Shown here: positions 49,298 through 57,586 of the stretch, in pieces | How the letters are laid out: each line of letters begins with the position of its first letter | Numbering within the stretch: the stretch's first letter is position 1 | Origin: Rhizobium sp. Q54 | GTDB lineage: Bacteria > Pseudomonadota > Alphaproteobacteria > Micropepsales > Micropepsaceae | NCBI GenBank assembly: GCA_945860165.1 | Contig: CAMAPL010000001.1 | Span: 62,001 to 126,000 of the forward strand | Reading direction: 5' to 3' | DNA length: 64,000 nucleotides | Translations under genes and position numbers: made by a program | Notes under the pieces: generated by a model | The model's database searches: none | The model's input: the letters and a program-made list of their open reading frames with translations, nothing else | Told to the model about the DNA's origin: nothing

Positions 49298-51829
49298 ATG
49301 CACAACACAGGCACAAGCCGTGAACCCACCGCCAAAGTGACGGCGGTCCTGGGACCTACCAACACCGGCAAGACCTTCTTCGCCATAGAGCGGATGCTGG
49401 CGCACAAGTCCGGTATGATCGGGCTGCCGCTGCGCCTTTTGGCGCGCGAGGTTTACGACCGCATCGTCCGGCTGCGCGGATCCAGCGAAGTCGCCCTGAT
49501 CACCGGCGAAGAAAAGATCGTCCCGAAAAATCCGCGTTTCTATGTCTGCACCGTCGAGGCCATGCCGCTGGACATTCCGGTGGCGTGCCTGGCGATTGAT
49601 GAGATCCAGCTTTGCGCCGATCCCGAACGCGGCCATGTCTTCACCGATCGGCTGCTGCATGCGCGGGGCACGGAAGAAACCATGCTGCTGGGCAGCGACA
49701 CGATGCGCGGCATCATCCAGCGCTTTATCCCGCGCGCCTGGTTCATCAGCCGCGGCCGCTTTTCGGACCTGGCCTATACTGGCGCGAGAAAACTCACCCG
49801 CCTGCCCCGCCGCTCCGCCGTGGTGGGTTTTTCCGCACAGGATGTTTATGGCATTGCCGAAGTGATCCGCCGCCAGCGCGGCGGCGCGGCGGTGGTGCTG
49901 GGCGCACTCAGTCCGCGCACCCGCAATGCCCAGGTCGAACTCTACCAGTCGGGCGACGTGGATTTCCTGGTGGCGACCGACGCCATCGGCATGGGCCTGA
50001 ACATGGAAGTCGATCATGTCGGCTTTGTTGCCCGCGACAAGTTCGATGGCGCGCGCATGCGACCCCTTCGACCTGACGAAATCGGCCAGATCGCCGGACG
50101 CGCCGGGCGCTACATGAATGACGGCACCTTCGGCGTCACCGCCGACTGCGAGGCGTTCGAGGATGAACTGGTGCAACGGGTCGAAAGCCATCGCTACGAT
50201 CCGGTGCGTGTCCTGCAATGGCGCAACGCGGACCTCGATTTCCGCAGCCTTGCCAGCCTGAACCAGAGCCTGGATGCGCCGCCGCCGGAAAAGGGCCTGA
50301 CGCGGGCGCGGCCCGCCATCGATGCCGTGGCGCTCCGGCTGCTCTCCGACGACGACGAGATCAAGGCCGCCGCCGCCGAACGCGCGTCGGTCGCCAGGCT
50401 GTGGGATGTCTGCCAGCTGCCGGATTTCCGCAAGCTCTCCACCGACGAGCATGTGAAGCTGGTGCGCAGCATTTTTCTGTTCCTCAGCAAGGACGGTTTC
50501 ATTCCCGACGGCTGGCTGGCCGGCCAGATCGCACGCGCCGATATTGTCGAAGGCGATGTCGCCACCCTGTCGGGACGGCTGGCGCAGATCCGCACCTATA
50601 CCTATGCGGCGCACAGAGCGGGGTGGATTCGCGACAGCGCGCACTGGCAGGGCGTCACCCGTGCGGTGGAGGACCGGCTGTCTGACGCGCTGCACGAGCG
50701 GCTGACCGAGCGCTTTATCGACCGGCGCACCTCGGTGCTGATGAAGCATTTGCGCGATGACGAGTTTGCCAGCCTTGCGCTGGACGAAGCCGGCACCGTG
50801 TCCATCGGCGGCGAAGCCATCGGGCGGCTGGACGGTTTTCGCTTCGTGCCCGATCCGCGCGCCACCGGCCTGCAGGGGCGCACCTTGCGCGCCGCAGCGC
50901 TGAAGGGACTGGAAAGCGAAATCGCCGCCCGCAGCCTTGCGCTCGCGGCGGCGGACAACAGCGCCATCACCCTCAGCGAGCATGGCAAGCTGTGGTGGGA
51001 CGGCGCCATCGTTGCCAGGCTGGTCGCGGGTTCATCGCCGCTGGCGCCCAACATCGAGATGCTGGCCGATGCGCATGTGCGCACGGAGGCGCTAGAGGCG
51101 CGGCTGCGGGTCTGGCTCACTGCCCGCATTGCCCACCGGCTGAGACCGCTGCTGGCATTGCGCGATGCCGCCGATGCCAGAACCGGAAGCGGCAGCGCCC
51201 TGCCCGGTGACGCGCGCGGCATCGCCCATCAGCTGGCGGAGAATTTCGCAGGGCTTGATCGCACCGGCTTGGCATTGCCGGAGAAGCTTGGCCCGCTGCT
51301 GCGCGCGCTGCGCCCCTTCGGCGTCTGGTTTGGCCGACGCATGGTCTATCTGCCAAAACTGCTGCGGCCTGATGCAGCCGCGCTTCTGACCCTGTTATGG
51401 GGCATCTGGACGAAGAAGGTGTCGCCGCCTGCACCGCCCGCGCCGGGCCTGACGTCTTTCGCCGTGGACAAAGGAACGGACACCGCGTCCCTGCAGGCCG
51501 CAGGATTCGCGGTCATGGGCAGCCGCGCCATCCGCTTCGACATGCTGGAACGGCTGGAGGACGAACTGGAAAAATCGCTGTCGTCCGGCACAGATGCCGA
51601 AACGCTGCTGACCAAACTCGTATCGCTGCTGGGCACCGGCAAGGAGGAAGCCCGTGACGTTCTCGCCGCGCTGGGCTGGCGCGCCATCGATGTCGCCGGC
51701 GCCCAGCCGGTATGGCGGCGCATCAGGGACAAAACCCGCCGCGCAGAAAAAGCCAAAAACCGCAAGCCCGAACCGCCGCCCGATCCCCGTTCCCCCTTCG
51801 CCGGTCTTGCGGCGTTGAAAGTACGATGA
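49298..51829 (+). CDS. SUV3-like RNA helicase (MgpS type)
   Basis: An 843-residue DExH-type helicase. Walker A lies in LGPTNTGKTFFAIERML near residue 16; AIDEIQLCADPERGHVFTD is Walker B; the second RecA fold has DFLVATDAIGMGLNMEVD and IGQIAGRAGRY. The C-terminal half is unique to bacterial members of the mitochondrial SUV3 group and ends in a Lys/Pro-rich tail. It probably unwinds RNA during turnover. ATG at 49298. It overlaps the S4 gene by four bases (ATGA). Confidence 0.9.
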   Translation: MHNTGTSREPTAKVTAVLGPTNTGKTFFAIERMLAHKSGMIGLPLRLLAREVYDRIVRLRGSSEVALITGEEKIVPKNPRFYVCTVEAMPLDIPVACLAIDEIQLCADPERGHVFTDRLLHARGTEETMLLGSDTMRGIIQRFIPRAWFISRGRFSDLAYTGARKLTRLPRRSAVVGFSAQDVYGIAEVIRRQRGGAAVVLGALSPRTRNAQVELYQSGDVDFLVATDAIGMGLNMEVDHVGFVARDKFDGARMRPLRPDEIGQIAGRAGRYMNDGTFGVTADCEAFEDELVQRVESHRYDPVRVLQWRNADLDFRSLASLNQSLDAPPPEKGLTRARPAIDAVALRLLSDDDEIKAAAAERASVARLWDVCQLPDFRKLSTDEHVKLVRSIFLFLSKDGFIPDGWLAGQIARADIVEGDVATLSGRLAQIRTYTYAAHRAGWIRDSAHWQGVTRAVEDRLSDALHERLTERFIDRRTSVLMKHLRDDEFASLALDEAGTVSIGGEAIGRLDGFRFVPDPRATGLQGRTLRAAALKGLESEIAARSLALAAADNSAITLSEHGKLWWDGAIVARLVAGSSPLAPNIEMLADAHVRTEALEARLRVWLTARIAHRLRPLLALRDAADARTGSGSALPGDARGIAHQLAENFAGLDRTGLALPEKLGPLLRALRPFGVWFGRRMVYLPKLLRPDAAALLTLLWGIWTKKVSPPAPPAPGLTSFAVDKGTDTASLQAAGFAVMGSRAIRFDMLERLEDELEKSLSSGTDAETLLTKLVSLLGTGKEEARDVLAALGWRAIDVAGAQPVWRRIRDKTRRAEKAKNRKPEPPPDPRSPFAGLAALKVR

Positions 51830-52018
51830 GCCGTCTGCTGTTCCGCGCCCGCTTCTGCCGCACCCAAGCCCTAGCGCAGGCTGAAGCGGCTGCCGGGCGG
51901 GTCCGCCTCAATGGCCGCGGGTGGAGAAGCCCGCCCAGACAGTGAAGCCTGTCGATATCTGGCCCTTTGCCGGGGCGGCATGCCTGTACAAAACCGTAGA
52001 GTAGTTCTAGCCAGTTGA
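51826..52018 (+). pseudogene. S4-domain RNA-binding protein gene with two one-base deletions
   Basis: ATG at 51826 overlaps the helicase stop and encodes the S4 start MSRLLFRARFCRTQAL and AGRVRLNGR. A missing base near 51913 then breaks the frame; corrected, it reads VEKPAQTVKPVDI, and after a second missing base near 51958, LALCRGGMPVQNRRVVLAS to TGA 52016-52018. The order and the sense of these pieces match HslR-like S4 proteins, which normally sit between this helicase and fdxA. The corrected product is about 64 residues, shorter than usual. Confidence 0.65.
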
Positions 52019-52116
52019 GAGCCGTTATCAATTTATGTGCTATTGAAGACTCTTGCCTGATAGGGCAACGCGCCGTAAGCACACCCCCTAATTTCGCCTG
52101 AAGGACGTGCCTACCA

Positions 52117-52455
52117 ATGACCTATGTCGTCACCGAAGCCTGCATCAAGTGCAAGTTCATGGACTGCGTCGAGGTCTGCCCGGTCGACTGCTTCTACGAG
52201 GGCGAAAACATGCTGGTCATCAACCCTGACGAATGCATCGATTGCGGAGTTTGCGAGCCGGAATGCCCGGCGGAAGCCATCAAGGCCGATACCGAGCCGG
52301 GCCTGGAAAAGTGGCTGTCGGTGAATGCCGAATATTCCCGGACCTGGCCCAATATCGCCCAGAAGGGCGAGGCGCCGGCCGACGCCAAAGAAATGCAGGG
52401 CGTCGAGGACAAGTTCGAGAAATTCTTCAATCCCGCCCCCGGCTCGGGTTCTTAG
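52117..52455 (+). CDS. fdxA: Seven-iron ferredoxin FdxA
   Basis: A 112-residue ferredoxin with one [3Fe-4S] and one [4Fe-4S] cluster. Cysteines fall at C9, C17 and C50 for the first and C21, C40, C43 and C46 for the second; C12 and C25 are extra. It begins [16 protein letters not shown] and has the usual C-terminal extension. Electron carrier in the cytoplasm. ATG at 52117. It sits between the S4 gene and carD, the standard place. Confidence 0.95.
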   Translation: MTYVVTEACIKCKFMDCVEVCPVDCFYEGENMLVINPDECIDCGVCEPECPAEAIKADTEPGLEKWLSVNAEYSRTWPNIAQKGEAPADAKEMQGVEDKFEKFFNPAPGSGS

Positions 52456-52787
52456 AACCCTCGCTTTTTTGAAGGTCGCACGTCGCCACGCTGCCGCTAG
52501 AGACCCATGGCTTTGCTCCGGTTGCCGGTCTCTCCTGATTCCTGACACCCCGTCAACCGGACCTCCCGTTCAGGATGTGCTCAGCACACAGAACAACCAC
52601 CACAAACGGTTGAATTGGCGTCCCTTTCTGCCAGAGTTAAATAAACTTCGCGAAATCAACGGGATAGGACTTTTTTCTTCCTTTTTCGATCAGGCTGTGA
52701 TAGAGTAATTTTGTTCTAAAGACCTGCCCGTTCCCGCCGGCGCCACACCGGTGGATCACCCCATGCTTTGTCCGCACAGGAATGAAA
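52456..52787. other. Region between fdxA and carD: hairpin repeat and carD leader
   Basis: A 332-base stretch without a gene. 52474-52533 is the second copy of the cobT-type hairpin: arms AGAGACC (52499-52505) and GGTCTCT (52527-52533), 21-base loop, core ACGCTGCCGCTAG before the left arm. From 52620 the sequence is AT-rich and probably holds the carD promoter; I could not fix the -35 and -10 boxes. No small gene was seen. Confidence 0.5.
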
Positions 52788-53366
52788 ATGACAGCCCTAA
52801 AGCCCCCGCCTGCCAAGACCGCAGCCGCAGCCGCCGCCCCAGCCAAGAAGGTCCCTGCAAATTCCAACAGGAAGCACGAATTCAAGACCAACGACCATGT
52901 CGTCTATCCCACCCACGGCGTTGGAAAAGTGTCCGGCGTCGAGGAGAAGGAAGTCGCAGGCGTGCGGCTCGAGCTTTTCATCATCGAGTTCGAAAAGGAC
53001 AAGATGACCCTGCGCGTCCCCACCCTGAAGGCCAAGATTGTTGGCATGCGCAAGCTGTCCTCGCCGGAAGTCGTGGCCGGCGCCCTCAACACCCTCAAGG
53101 GCCGCGCCCGTATCAAGCGCACCATGTGGTCGCGCCGCGCCCAGGAATACGAAGCCAAGATCGACTCCGGTGACCTGGTGTCCATCGCCGAAGTCGTGCG
53201 CGACCTGCATCGCGCGGGCGGCCAGCCGGAACAGTCCTATTCCGAGCGCCAGCTGTACGAAAAGGCCCTGGCCCGCATGGCCCGCGAAGTCGCCGCCGTC
53301 GAAAAAACCGACGAGCCGACTGCGGTCAAGCGCGTCGAAGGCATGCTGACCAAGAAGGCAGCGTAA
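52788..53366 (+). CDS. carD: CarD-family transcriptional regulator
   Basis: A 192-residue regulator that binds RNA polymerase and stabilises open complexes, often at ribosomal promoters. After a Lys/Ala/Pro-rich start comes the RNA-polymerase-interacting domain (EFKTNDHVVYPTHGVGKVSG) and a helical C-terminal part with MWSRRAQEYEAKI. ATG at 52788 is chosen because AGGA lies at the right distance; ATG at 52782 overlaps that site. Followed by a strong terminator. Confidence 0.93.
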   Translation: MTALKPPPAKTAAAAAAPAKKVPANSNRKHEFKTNDHVVYPTHGVGKVSGVEEKEVAGVRLELFIIEFEKDKMTLRVPTLKAKIVGMRKLSSPEVVAGALNTLKGRARIKRTMWSRRAQEYEAKIDSGDLVSIAEVVRDLHRAGGQPEQSYSERQLYEKALARMAREVAAVEKTDEPTAVKRVEGMLTKKAA

Positions 53367-53400
53367 CCAAAAAGCTGCGACCCTCTATCGCAAAAGGAAG

Positions 53401-53426
53401 AGCCCGGTGGCAGCACCGGGCTTTTT
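53401..53426 (+). terminator. Intrinsic terminator of carD
   Basis: AGCCCGGTG (53401-53409) and CACCGGGCT (53414-53422) form a perfect 9-base stem with a GCAG loop, followed by TTTTTCTTT. It begins 35 bases after the carD stop. Confidence 0.9.
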
Positions 53427-53443
53427 CTTTGCTATATTTTTGC

Positions 53444-53669
53444 ATGCCGAGACCAAAAGCTTTCATCAAAAACCATCGAGGCAGCAGCTAGTGGGCAAAA
53501 GGCAAACCCTGAACGGTGTGCCCACCGGCTATTGGGAGTGGTTCCGCAAGGACGGAACGAAGCTGCCTCAGGACACTTCGCGGCAGGCAAGCAGGCCGGA
53601 GAATGGACGACCTATGACGCCAAAGGAAAATTGTACAAAGTCACGAAGATGAAGCCGAAGGGCTCCTAG
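53444..53669 (+). pseudogene. YwqK/MORN-like antitoxin-type gene, stop and two frameshifts
   Basis: ATG at 53444 gives PRPKAFIKNHRGSS, then an in-frame TAG at 53492-53494, then WAKGKP. One missing base near 53508 and one near 53571 must be restored to read TLNGVPTGYWEWFRKDGT and SGHFAAGKQAGEWTTYD, ending GKLYKVTKMKPKGS at TAG 53667-53669. YwqK-family proteins carry such repeats, in which Gly-Trp-x-W-F units recur, and some are antitoxins. No toxin gene is near. Three lesions in 75 codons point to a dead gene. Confidence 0.65.
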
Positions 53670-53935
53670 TTCAGCAGTTCGATCTGCGCCGGGTTGGAAA
53701 GCGCGATCTGGGGACGGCCGCGCACCGTCTGCACCGTGCCGCCCGCCTGTTCGACCTGCGCGGCGGCGGTGTAAATAGTTCCCGACAAGTTCGGGTTGGC
53801 CTCGGTGGTCTTGGCCGCGATCACGATATTGGCACCGTCGCGCGCGGCCCGCAGCGCGATGTCCAGCCCGTTGCCCCGGCTGCCGCCAGTGATGAACAAG
53901 GTTTTGCCCGCCAGCGACACGAATCCTCCCGCCAT
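53666..53935 (-). pseudogene. Truncated SDR (HSDL2-like) with a foreign C-terminal tail
   Basis: ATG at 53935 begins a short-chain dehydrogenase: GKTLFITGGSRGNGLDIAL is the NAD-binding loop and DGANIVIAAKTTEANP, GTIYTAAAQVEQAGG follow the HSDL2-like group closely. The other two thirds, including the catalytic Tyr-x3-Lys, are absent. Instead it ends VRGRPQIALSNPAQIELLN, which looks like the last strands of an OB-fold nucleic-acid-binding protein. An internal deletion joining two genes would explain it. It is surely inactive as a dehydrogenase. Confidence 0.65.
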
Positions 53936-54028
53936 AGCGCTATTAGTGGCAAATCCGGGGCGGATTGTCGCTCTCGCCGCAACATCGGCCCCTCGACATA
54001 GGGGCCGCACACGCTAAATTGCCCCGTC

Positions 54029-54970
54029 ATGATTGCCCTTGAGACAAAGATCGCGCCCGCCGACAGTGCCGGTATCGCCCAGGCCGCCCGCATTCTGCGC
54101 GATGGCGGTTTGGTCGCCTTCCCCACCGAAACGGTCTACGGGCTGGGCGCCGACGCCACCAATGGCGAAGCGGTGGCAGCGATCTTCGCCGCCAAGGGCC
54201 GGCCGCTGTTCAACCCCTTAATCGTACACGTCGCCGATATAGAGGAGGCGCGCCGTCATGTGGAACTGTCGCCCCGCGCCCAAGCGCTGGCGGAAAAATT
54301 TTGGCCCGGCGCACTGACCCTGGTGCTGCAGCGGCGCAAGAACTCACCGCTGTCTTTGCTGGTCAGTGCTGGCCTCGACAGCGTCGCACTGCGTGCGCCA
54401 TCGCATCCCGCCGCCATCGCACTGCTGAAAGAAACCGGCCGGCCAGTCGCCGGCCCCTCCGCCAATATGTCGGGCCAGGTCAGCGCCACAACCGCCACCC
54501 ATGTCGCCGACAGCCTGGCGGGGAAGGTGGATTTCATCCTGGACGCCGGCAGCGCCACCCTCGGCATCGAATCCACCGTTATCGGTTTTGACGGCGACCG
54601 CCCGCTGCTGCTGCGCCCCGGCGCCATTCCGCGCGGCGAGATCGAAGACATGATCGGCCCGCTGGGCGCGCCCGGCAGCCTGATCCGTTCGCCCGGGCAG
54701 TTGCCCAGCCATTATGCGCCGCGCGCCGCCTTGCGCCTGAATGCGGGCGAGATCGAATCCGGTGAAGTGCTGCTGGGCTTTGGCGTTGCGCCGGGCGCCA
54801 AGCTGAACCTCAGCCCGCGCGGCGACCTCCGGGAAGCCGCTTCCAATCTCTTCGCCATGCTGCGCGAGCTGGACAAGAGCGCCAGCCGTATTGCCGTCTC
54901 ACCCATTCCCGCCACCGGCATCGGCGAGGCGATCAATGACCGCCTGCTACGGGCGGCCGCACCGCGATGA
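54029..54970 (+). CDS. Threonylcarbamoyl-AMP synthase, Sua5 type
   Basis: A 313-residue enzyme making threonylcarbamoyl-AMP for the t6A base of tRNAs. The TsaC fold opens GGLVAFPTETVYGLGADATN near residue 30 and contains GRPVAGPSANMSG. A C-terminal Sua5 domain, with LLLGFGVAPGAKLN, lies beyond about residue 215 and marks the longer Sua5 type. ATG at 54029. Its stop overlaps the next gene's ATG (ATGA), a coupling often seen between these two genes. Confidence 0.94.
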   Translation: MIALETKIAPADSAGIAQAARILRDGGLVAFPTETVYGLGADATNGEAVAAIFAAKGRPLFNPLIVHVADIEEARRHVELSPRAQALAEKFWPGALTLVLQRRKNSPLSLLVSAGLDSVALRAPSHPAAIALLKETGRPVAGPSANMSGQVSATTATHVADSLAGKVDFILDAGSATLGIESTVIGFDGDRPLLLRPGAIPRGEIEDMIGPLGAPGSLIRSPGQLPSHYAPRAALRLNAGEIESGEVLLGFGVAPGAKLNLSPRGDLREAASNLFAMLRELDKSASRIAVSPIPATGIGEAINDRLLRAAAPR

Positions 54971-56391
54971 CCGTGCCGCAAGCTGTCCTTGGGCGGCTGA
55001 AAGAGGCGGTGGGGATCAAAGGCTTCAGCGACGATCCGTCGGAGATCGCGCCTCATCTCGAAGAGTGGCGCGGCAAGTATAAAGGCCACACGCCGCTGCT
55101 TTTGAAACCGGCCACAGTGGTGGAAGTCTCCGCGATACTGCGCATCTGTCATGAAAGCGGAACGCCCGTCGTCACTCAGGGCGGCAATACCGGGCTGGTG
55201 GGCGGGCAAATTCCCATCCATGGCGAAGTGCTGCTTTCCACCAAGCGCCTGAACAAGATCGGGGCGGTGGACGAGCGCGGCATGACCTTGACGGCGGAAG
55301 CCGGCGTTACGCTGGCCCAAGTGCAGCGCGCGGCGGACGACAAGAATTTTCTGTTTCCGCTCAACCTGGCGTCGGAAGGCACCTGCACCATCGGCGGGAA
55401 CATCGCCACCAATGCCGGCGGCACCCATGTGCTTCGCTACGGCATGACCCGCGCCCTGGTTCTGGGCATTCAGGCGGTGCTGGCCAATGGCACGGTGCTG
55501 GACATGCTGCGCTCCCTCGCCAAGGACAATAGCGGCTATGACCTCAAGCAAATGTTCATCGGCTCGGAAGGCACATTGGGCGTCATCACCGCAGCGACCC
55601 TGAGGCTGTTTCCCAAGCCCGATGTCGCCGTCACGGCTTTCGCCGCAGTCCCATCGCCCGCCGCCGCCCTCACGCTGCTGGGGCTTATGCAAGCGCGCAC
55701 CGGCGGCATGTTGTCGGCCTTTGAACTGATCCCGCGCATCGCACTGGACTTCGTCACCCGCCACATCGAAGGCACACGCGATCCGCTGACCGCGCCGTCC
55801 CCCTGGTATGTGTTGATGGAAGCAACTGGCGGGCAAGAAGCCAATCTGGCGGCCAGTTTTGAAGCCGGTCTCGCCGCCACGATCACCGATGGCGTCGCCA
55901 GCGATGCGGTGGTGGCGGGCAGCCAGGCCCAGGCGGCGGCACTGTGGAAATTGCGCGAAAGCATCTCCGAAAGCCAGAAACGCGAAGGCGCCTCGATCAA
56001 GCATGACATCGCTGTGCCCGTGAGCACCATTCCCGATTTCCTCGCCAGAGCTACGCCTGTCGTTCAGGCACTGGTCCCCGGCGCCCGCGCCGTCAGTTTC
56101 GGCCATCTGGGCGACGGCAACCTGCATTTCAATTTCAATGCACCTGGCGCCGGCGACGATCCCGCATTCCTCACCCTGTGGGACGAAGTTCAGCAGGCGG
56201 TGCATGACATTGTTAAAGAATTCGGCGGCTCGATCAGCGCCGAGCACGGCATCGGGGCAATGAAGGTCGCCACTCTGCCCCGCTACAAGTCCCACGAGGA
56301 ACTGGATGCGATGCGCGCGCTGAAGAACGCCTTCGATTCGAAAAACATCCTAAACCCCGGCAAGACCGTGCCCCCGGTACTGCGCCTCTGA
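54967..56391 (+). CDS. FAD-binding D-2-hydroxyacid dehydrogenase (D-lactate/D-2-hydroxyglutarate type)
   Basis: A 474-residue VAO-type flavoprotein. FAD-binding motifs TQGGNTGLVGGQIPIHGE near residue 75 and NLASEGTCTIGGNIATNAGG near 135 are clear, with DNSGYDLKQMFIGSEGTLGVI after. The C-terminal cap carries SFGHLGDGNLHFN and SAEHGIGAMK, which include metal and substrate ligands. Substrate may be D-2-hydroxyglutarate or D-lactate; these cannot be separated here. ATG at 54967 overlaps the Sua5 stop. Confidence 0.9.
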   Translation: MTVPQAVLGRLKEAVGIKGFSDDPSEIAPHLEEWRGKYKGHTPLLLKPATVVEVSAILRICHESGTPVVTQGGNTGLVGGQIPIHGEVLLSTKRLNKIGAVDERGMTLTAEAGVTLAQVQRAADDKNFLFPLNLASEGTCTIGGNIATNAGGTHVLRYGMTRALVLGIQAVLANGTVLDMLRSLAKDNSGYDLKQMFIGSEGTLGVITAATLRLFPKPDVAVTAFAAVPSPAAALTLLGLMQARTGGMLSAFELIPRIALDFVTRHIEGTRDPLTAPSPWYVLMEATGGQEANLAASFEAGLAATITDGVASDAVVAGSQAQAAALWKLRESISESQKREGASIKHDIAVPVSTIPDFLARATPVVQALVPGARAVSFGHLGDGNLHFNFNAPGAGDDPAFLTLWDEVQQAVHDIVKEFGGSISAEHGIGAMKVATLPRYKSHEELDAMRALKNAFDSKNILNPGKTVPPVLRL

Positions 56392-56503
56392 TCCGCCAGA
56401 CGTCGCATTATGGGAATCCGGCCGCCCGATCGTCACGTTCCCTGGCGCCAGCAGCGCTGACCGAAATCTCGCGCATATAGGAATGTGAAGGGATCTCGCT
56501 ATT

Positions 56504-56525
56504 GCCCCCCCCCCGGGGGGGGGGG
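56504..56525. repeat. Homopolymer palindrome C10-G11
   Basis: Ten C followed directly by eleven G, alone in the 254-base gap between the dehydrogenase and the UPF0114 gene. It would form an almost perfect GC hairpin with no loop and could promote replication stalls or misassembly. No gene or promoter was seen elsewhere in this gap. Confidence 0.7.
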
Positions 56526-56645
56526 CCTAGGAGAACACGGTCACCGGCCATTGACCAAACAGATCCATGGCTGGATTTATCAAATGTAACATTTGCCAGG
56601 CCAAAATAGTTGCTCGCCGTGCTGCTGGCGGGTATGGAAGGCGGC

Positions 56646-57197
56646 ATGAACACCCCCGATCCGTTAAACGCCGTTCCCATCAAGCTCAAGCCGCTCCCGC
56701 TGCTGATCTTTAGCTCACGTTGGCTGCAGTTACCGCTCTATGTCGGCCTCATCGTTGCGCAATGTGTATACGTATTCCTGTTTCTCAAGGAACTTTTGCA
56801 CCTAGTTATGCATGCTTGGGAGTTTTCCGAGCAGCAGATCATGCTGGTGGTGCTTGGCCTGATCGATGTGGTGATGATCTCAAACCTGCTGGTGATGGTC
56901 ATTGTCGGCGGATATGAAACCTTTGTTTCGCGCTTGGGGTTGAAGGGTCATCCGGACCAGCCGGAATGGCTGAGTCACGTCAACGCGGGTGTGCTCAAGG
57001 TGAAGCTGGCGATGGCCATCATCGGCATATCCTCGATCCACCTCCTGCGCACCTTCATAGAAGCGGGCGCTCTGGGACAGCCCAACGCACGCATCACCGA
57101 GGCCGCGATCCTTTGGCAAACGGCTATTCATATGTCCTTCATTGTGTCGGCGATTGGCATCGCGTGGGTCGACAGGATGACGCAGGCAAAGCACTAA
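56646..57197 (+). CDS. UPF0114 (YqhA-like) membrane protein
   Basis: A 183-residue membrane protein of the TIGR00645 group. Three or four helices: about 28-48 (YVGLIVAQCVYVFLFLKEL), 63-85 (IMLVVLGLIDVVMISNLLVMV, quoted in part), 120-140 and 160-175. Conserved blocks VIVGGYETFVSRLGL and HPDQPEWLSHVNAGVLKVKL fit the family. Function unknown. ATG at 56646 has GGAAGG upstream. A hairpin lies 45 bases past its stop. Confidence 0.85.
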   Translation: MNTPDPLNAVPIKLKPLPLLIFSSRWLQLPLYVGLIVAQCVYVFLFLKELLHLVMHAWEFSEQQIMLVVLGLIDVVMISNLLVMVIVGGYETFVSRLGLKGHPDQPEWLSHVNAGVLKVKLAMAIIGISSIHLLRTFIEAGALGQPNARITEAAILWQTAIHMSFIVSAIGIAWVDRMTQAKH

Positions 57198-57241
57198 ATT
57201 CCCAAGCGATAGTATGCAAACGCGTGAGCAGTCGTTGCTTC

Positions 57242-57262
57242 GGTATTTTCTGTCAAAATACC
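57242..57262. terminator. Hairpin between convergent UPF0114 and small membrane genes
   Basis: GGTATTTT (57242-57249) and AAAATACC (57255-57262) form a perfect 8-base stem around CTGTC. Both neighbouring genes read into it. No T run follows, so its strength as a terminator is uncertain. Confidence 0.4.
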
Positions 57263-57293
57263 CTATCAGGCAGATACCGCCGTTGCCGCGGCT

Positions 57294-57524
57294 CTAGCGC
57301 AGGATTTCCCCTTCGGTCTTGCGGCCATCGACATAGACGGTGACCCGCTCCCGTGCAGGCGGCGCCGCCAGCGCAATCAACAGCGCCACGATCCAGCCGA
57401 TCATGGTCCAGCCCAGGAAGAAATTGACCGCCGCCACGCCCAGCGCCGACGGCGTATGGCGCAGGACGGCGATGATGGTGGGCACCCAATACATCACGAA
57501 CAGGAACAGCAGGAACGTCAGCAC
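57294..57524 (-). CDS. Superinfection immunity-family membrane protein
   Basis: A 76-residue protein with two helices near residues 1-18 (LTFLLFLFVMYWVPTIIAVL) and 30-52, separated by the family loop RHTPSALGVAAVNFFLGWTMIGW (cited by its ends RHTPSALG and LGWTMIGW). The T4 Imm-like superinfection immunity family is also common in ordinary chromosomes, where its role is unknown. GTG at 57524 has GAGG eight bases upstream; a TTG at 57545 is a poorer start. No phage genes are near. Confidence 0.75.
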   Translation of the reverse strand: MLTFLLFLFVMYWVPTIIAVLRHTPSALGVAAVNFFLGWTMIGWIVALLIALAAPPARERVTVYVDGRKTEGEILR

Positions 57525-57586
57525 GGCGCAAACCTCAAAGGCCAATGCGTAATATAGTGCGGAATAGCAGCGATACCATTGCGCCC

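Noticed and set aside
49196-50983. 595-residue minus-strand reading frame
   Set aside because: Antisense of the helicase gene, low-complexity composition and no motif.
57294-57524. Superinfection immunity protein as a sign of a prophage
   Set aside because: No integrase, capsid, tail or lysis gene is near, and this family is frequent in normal chromosomes.
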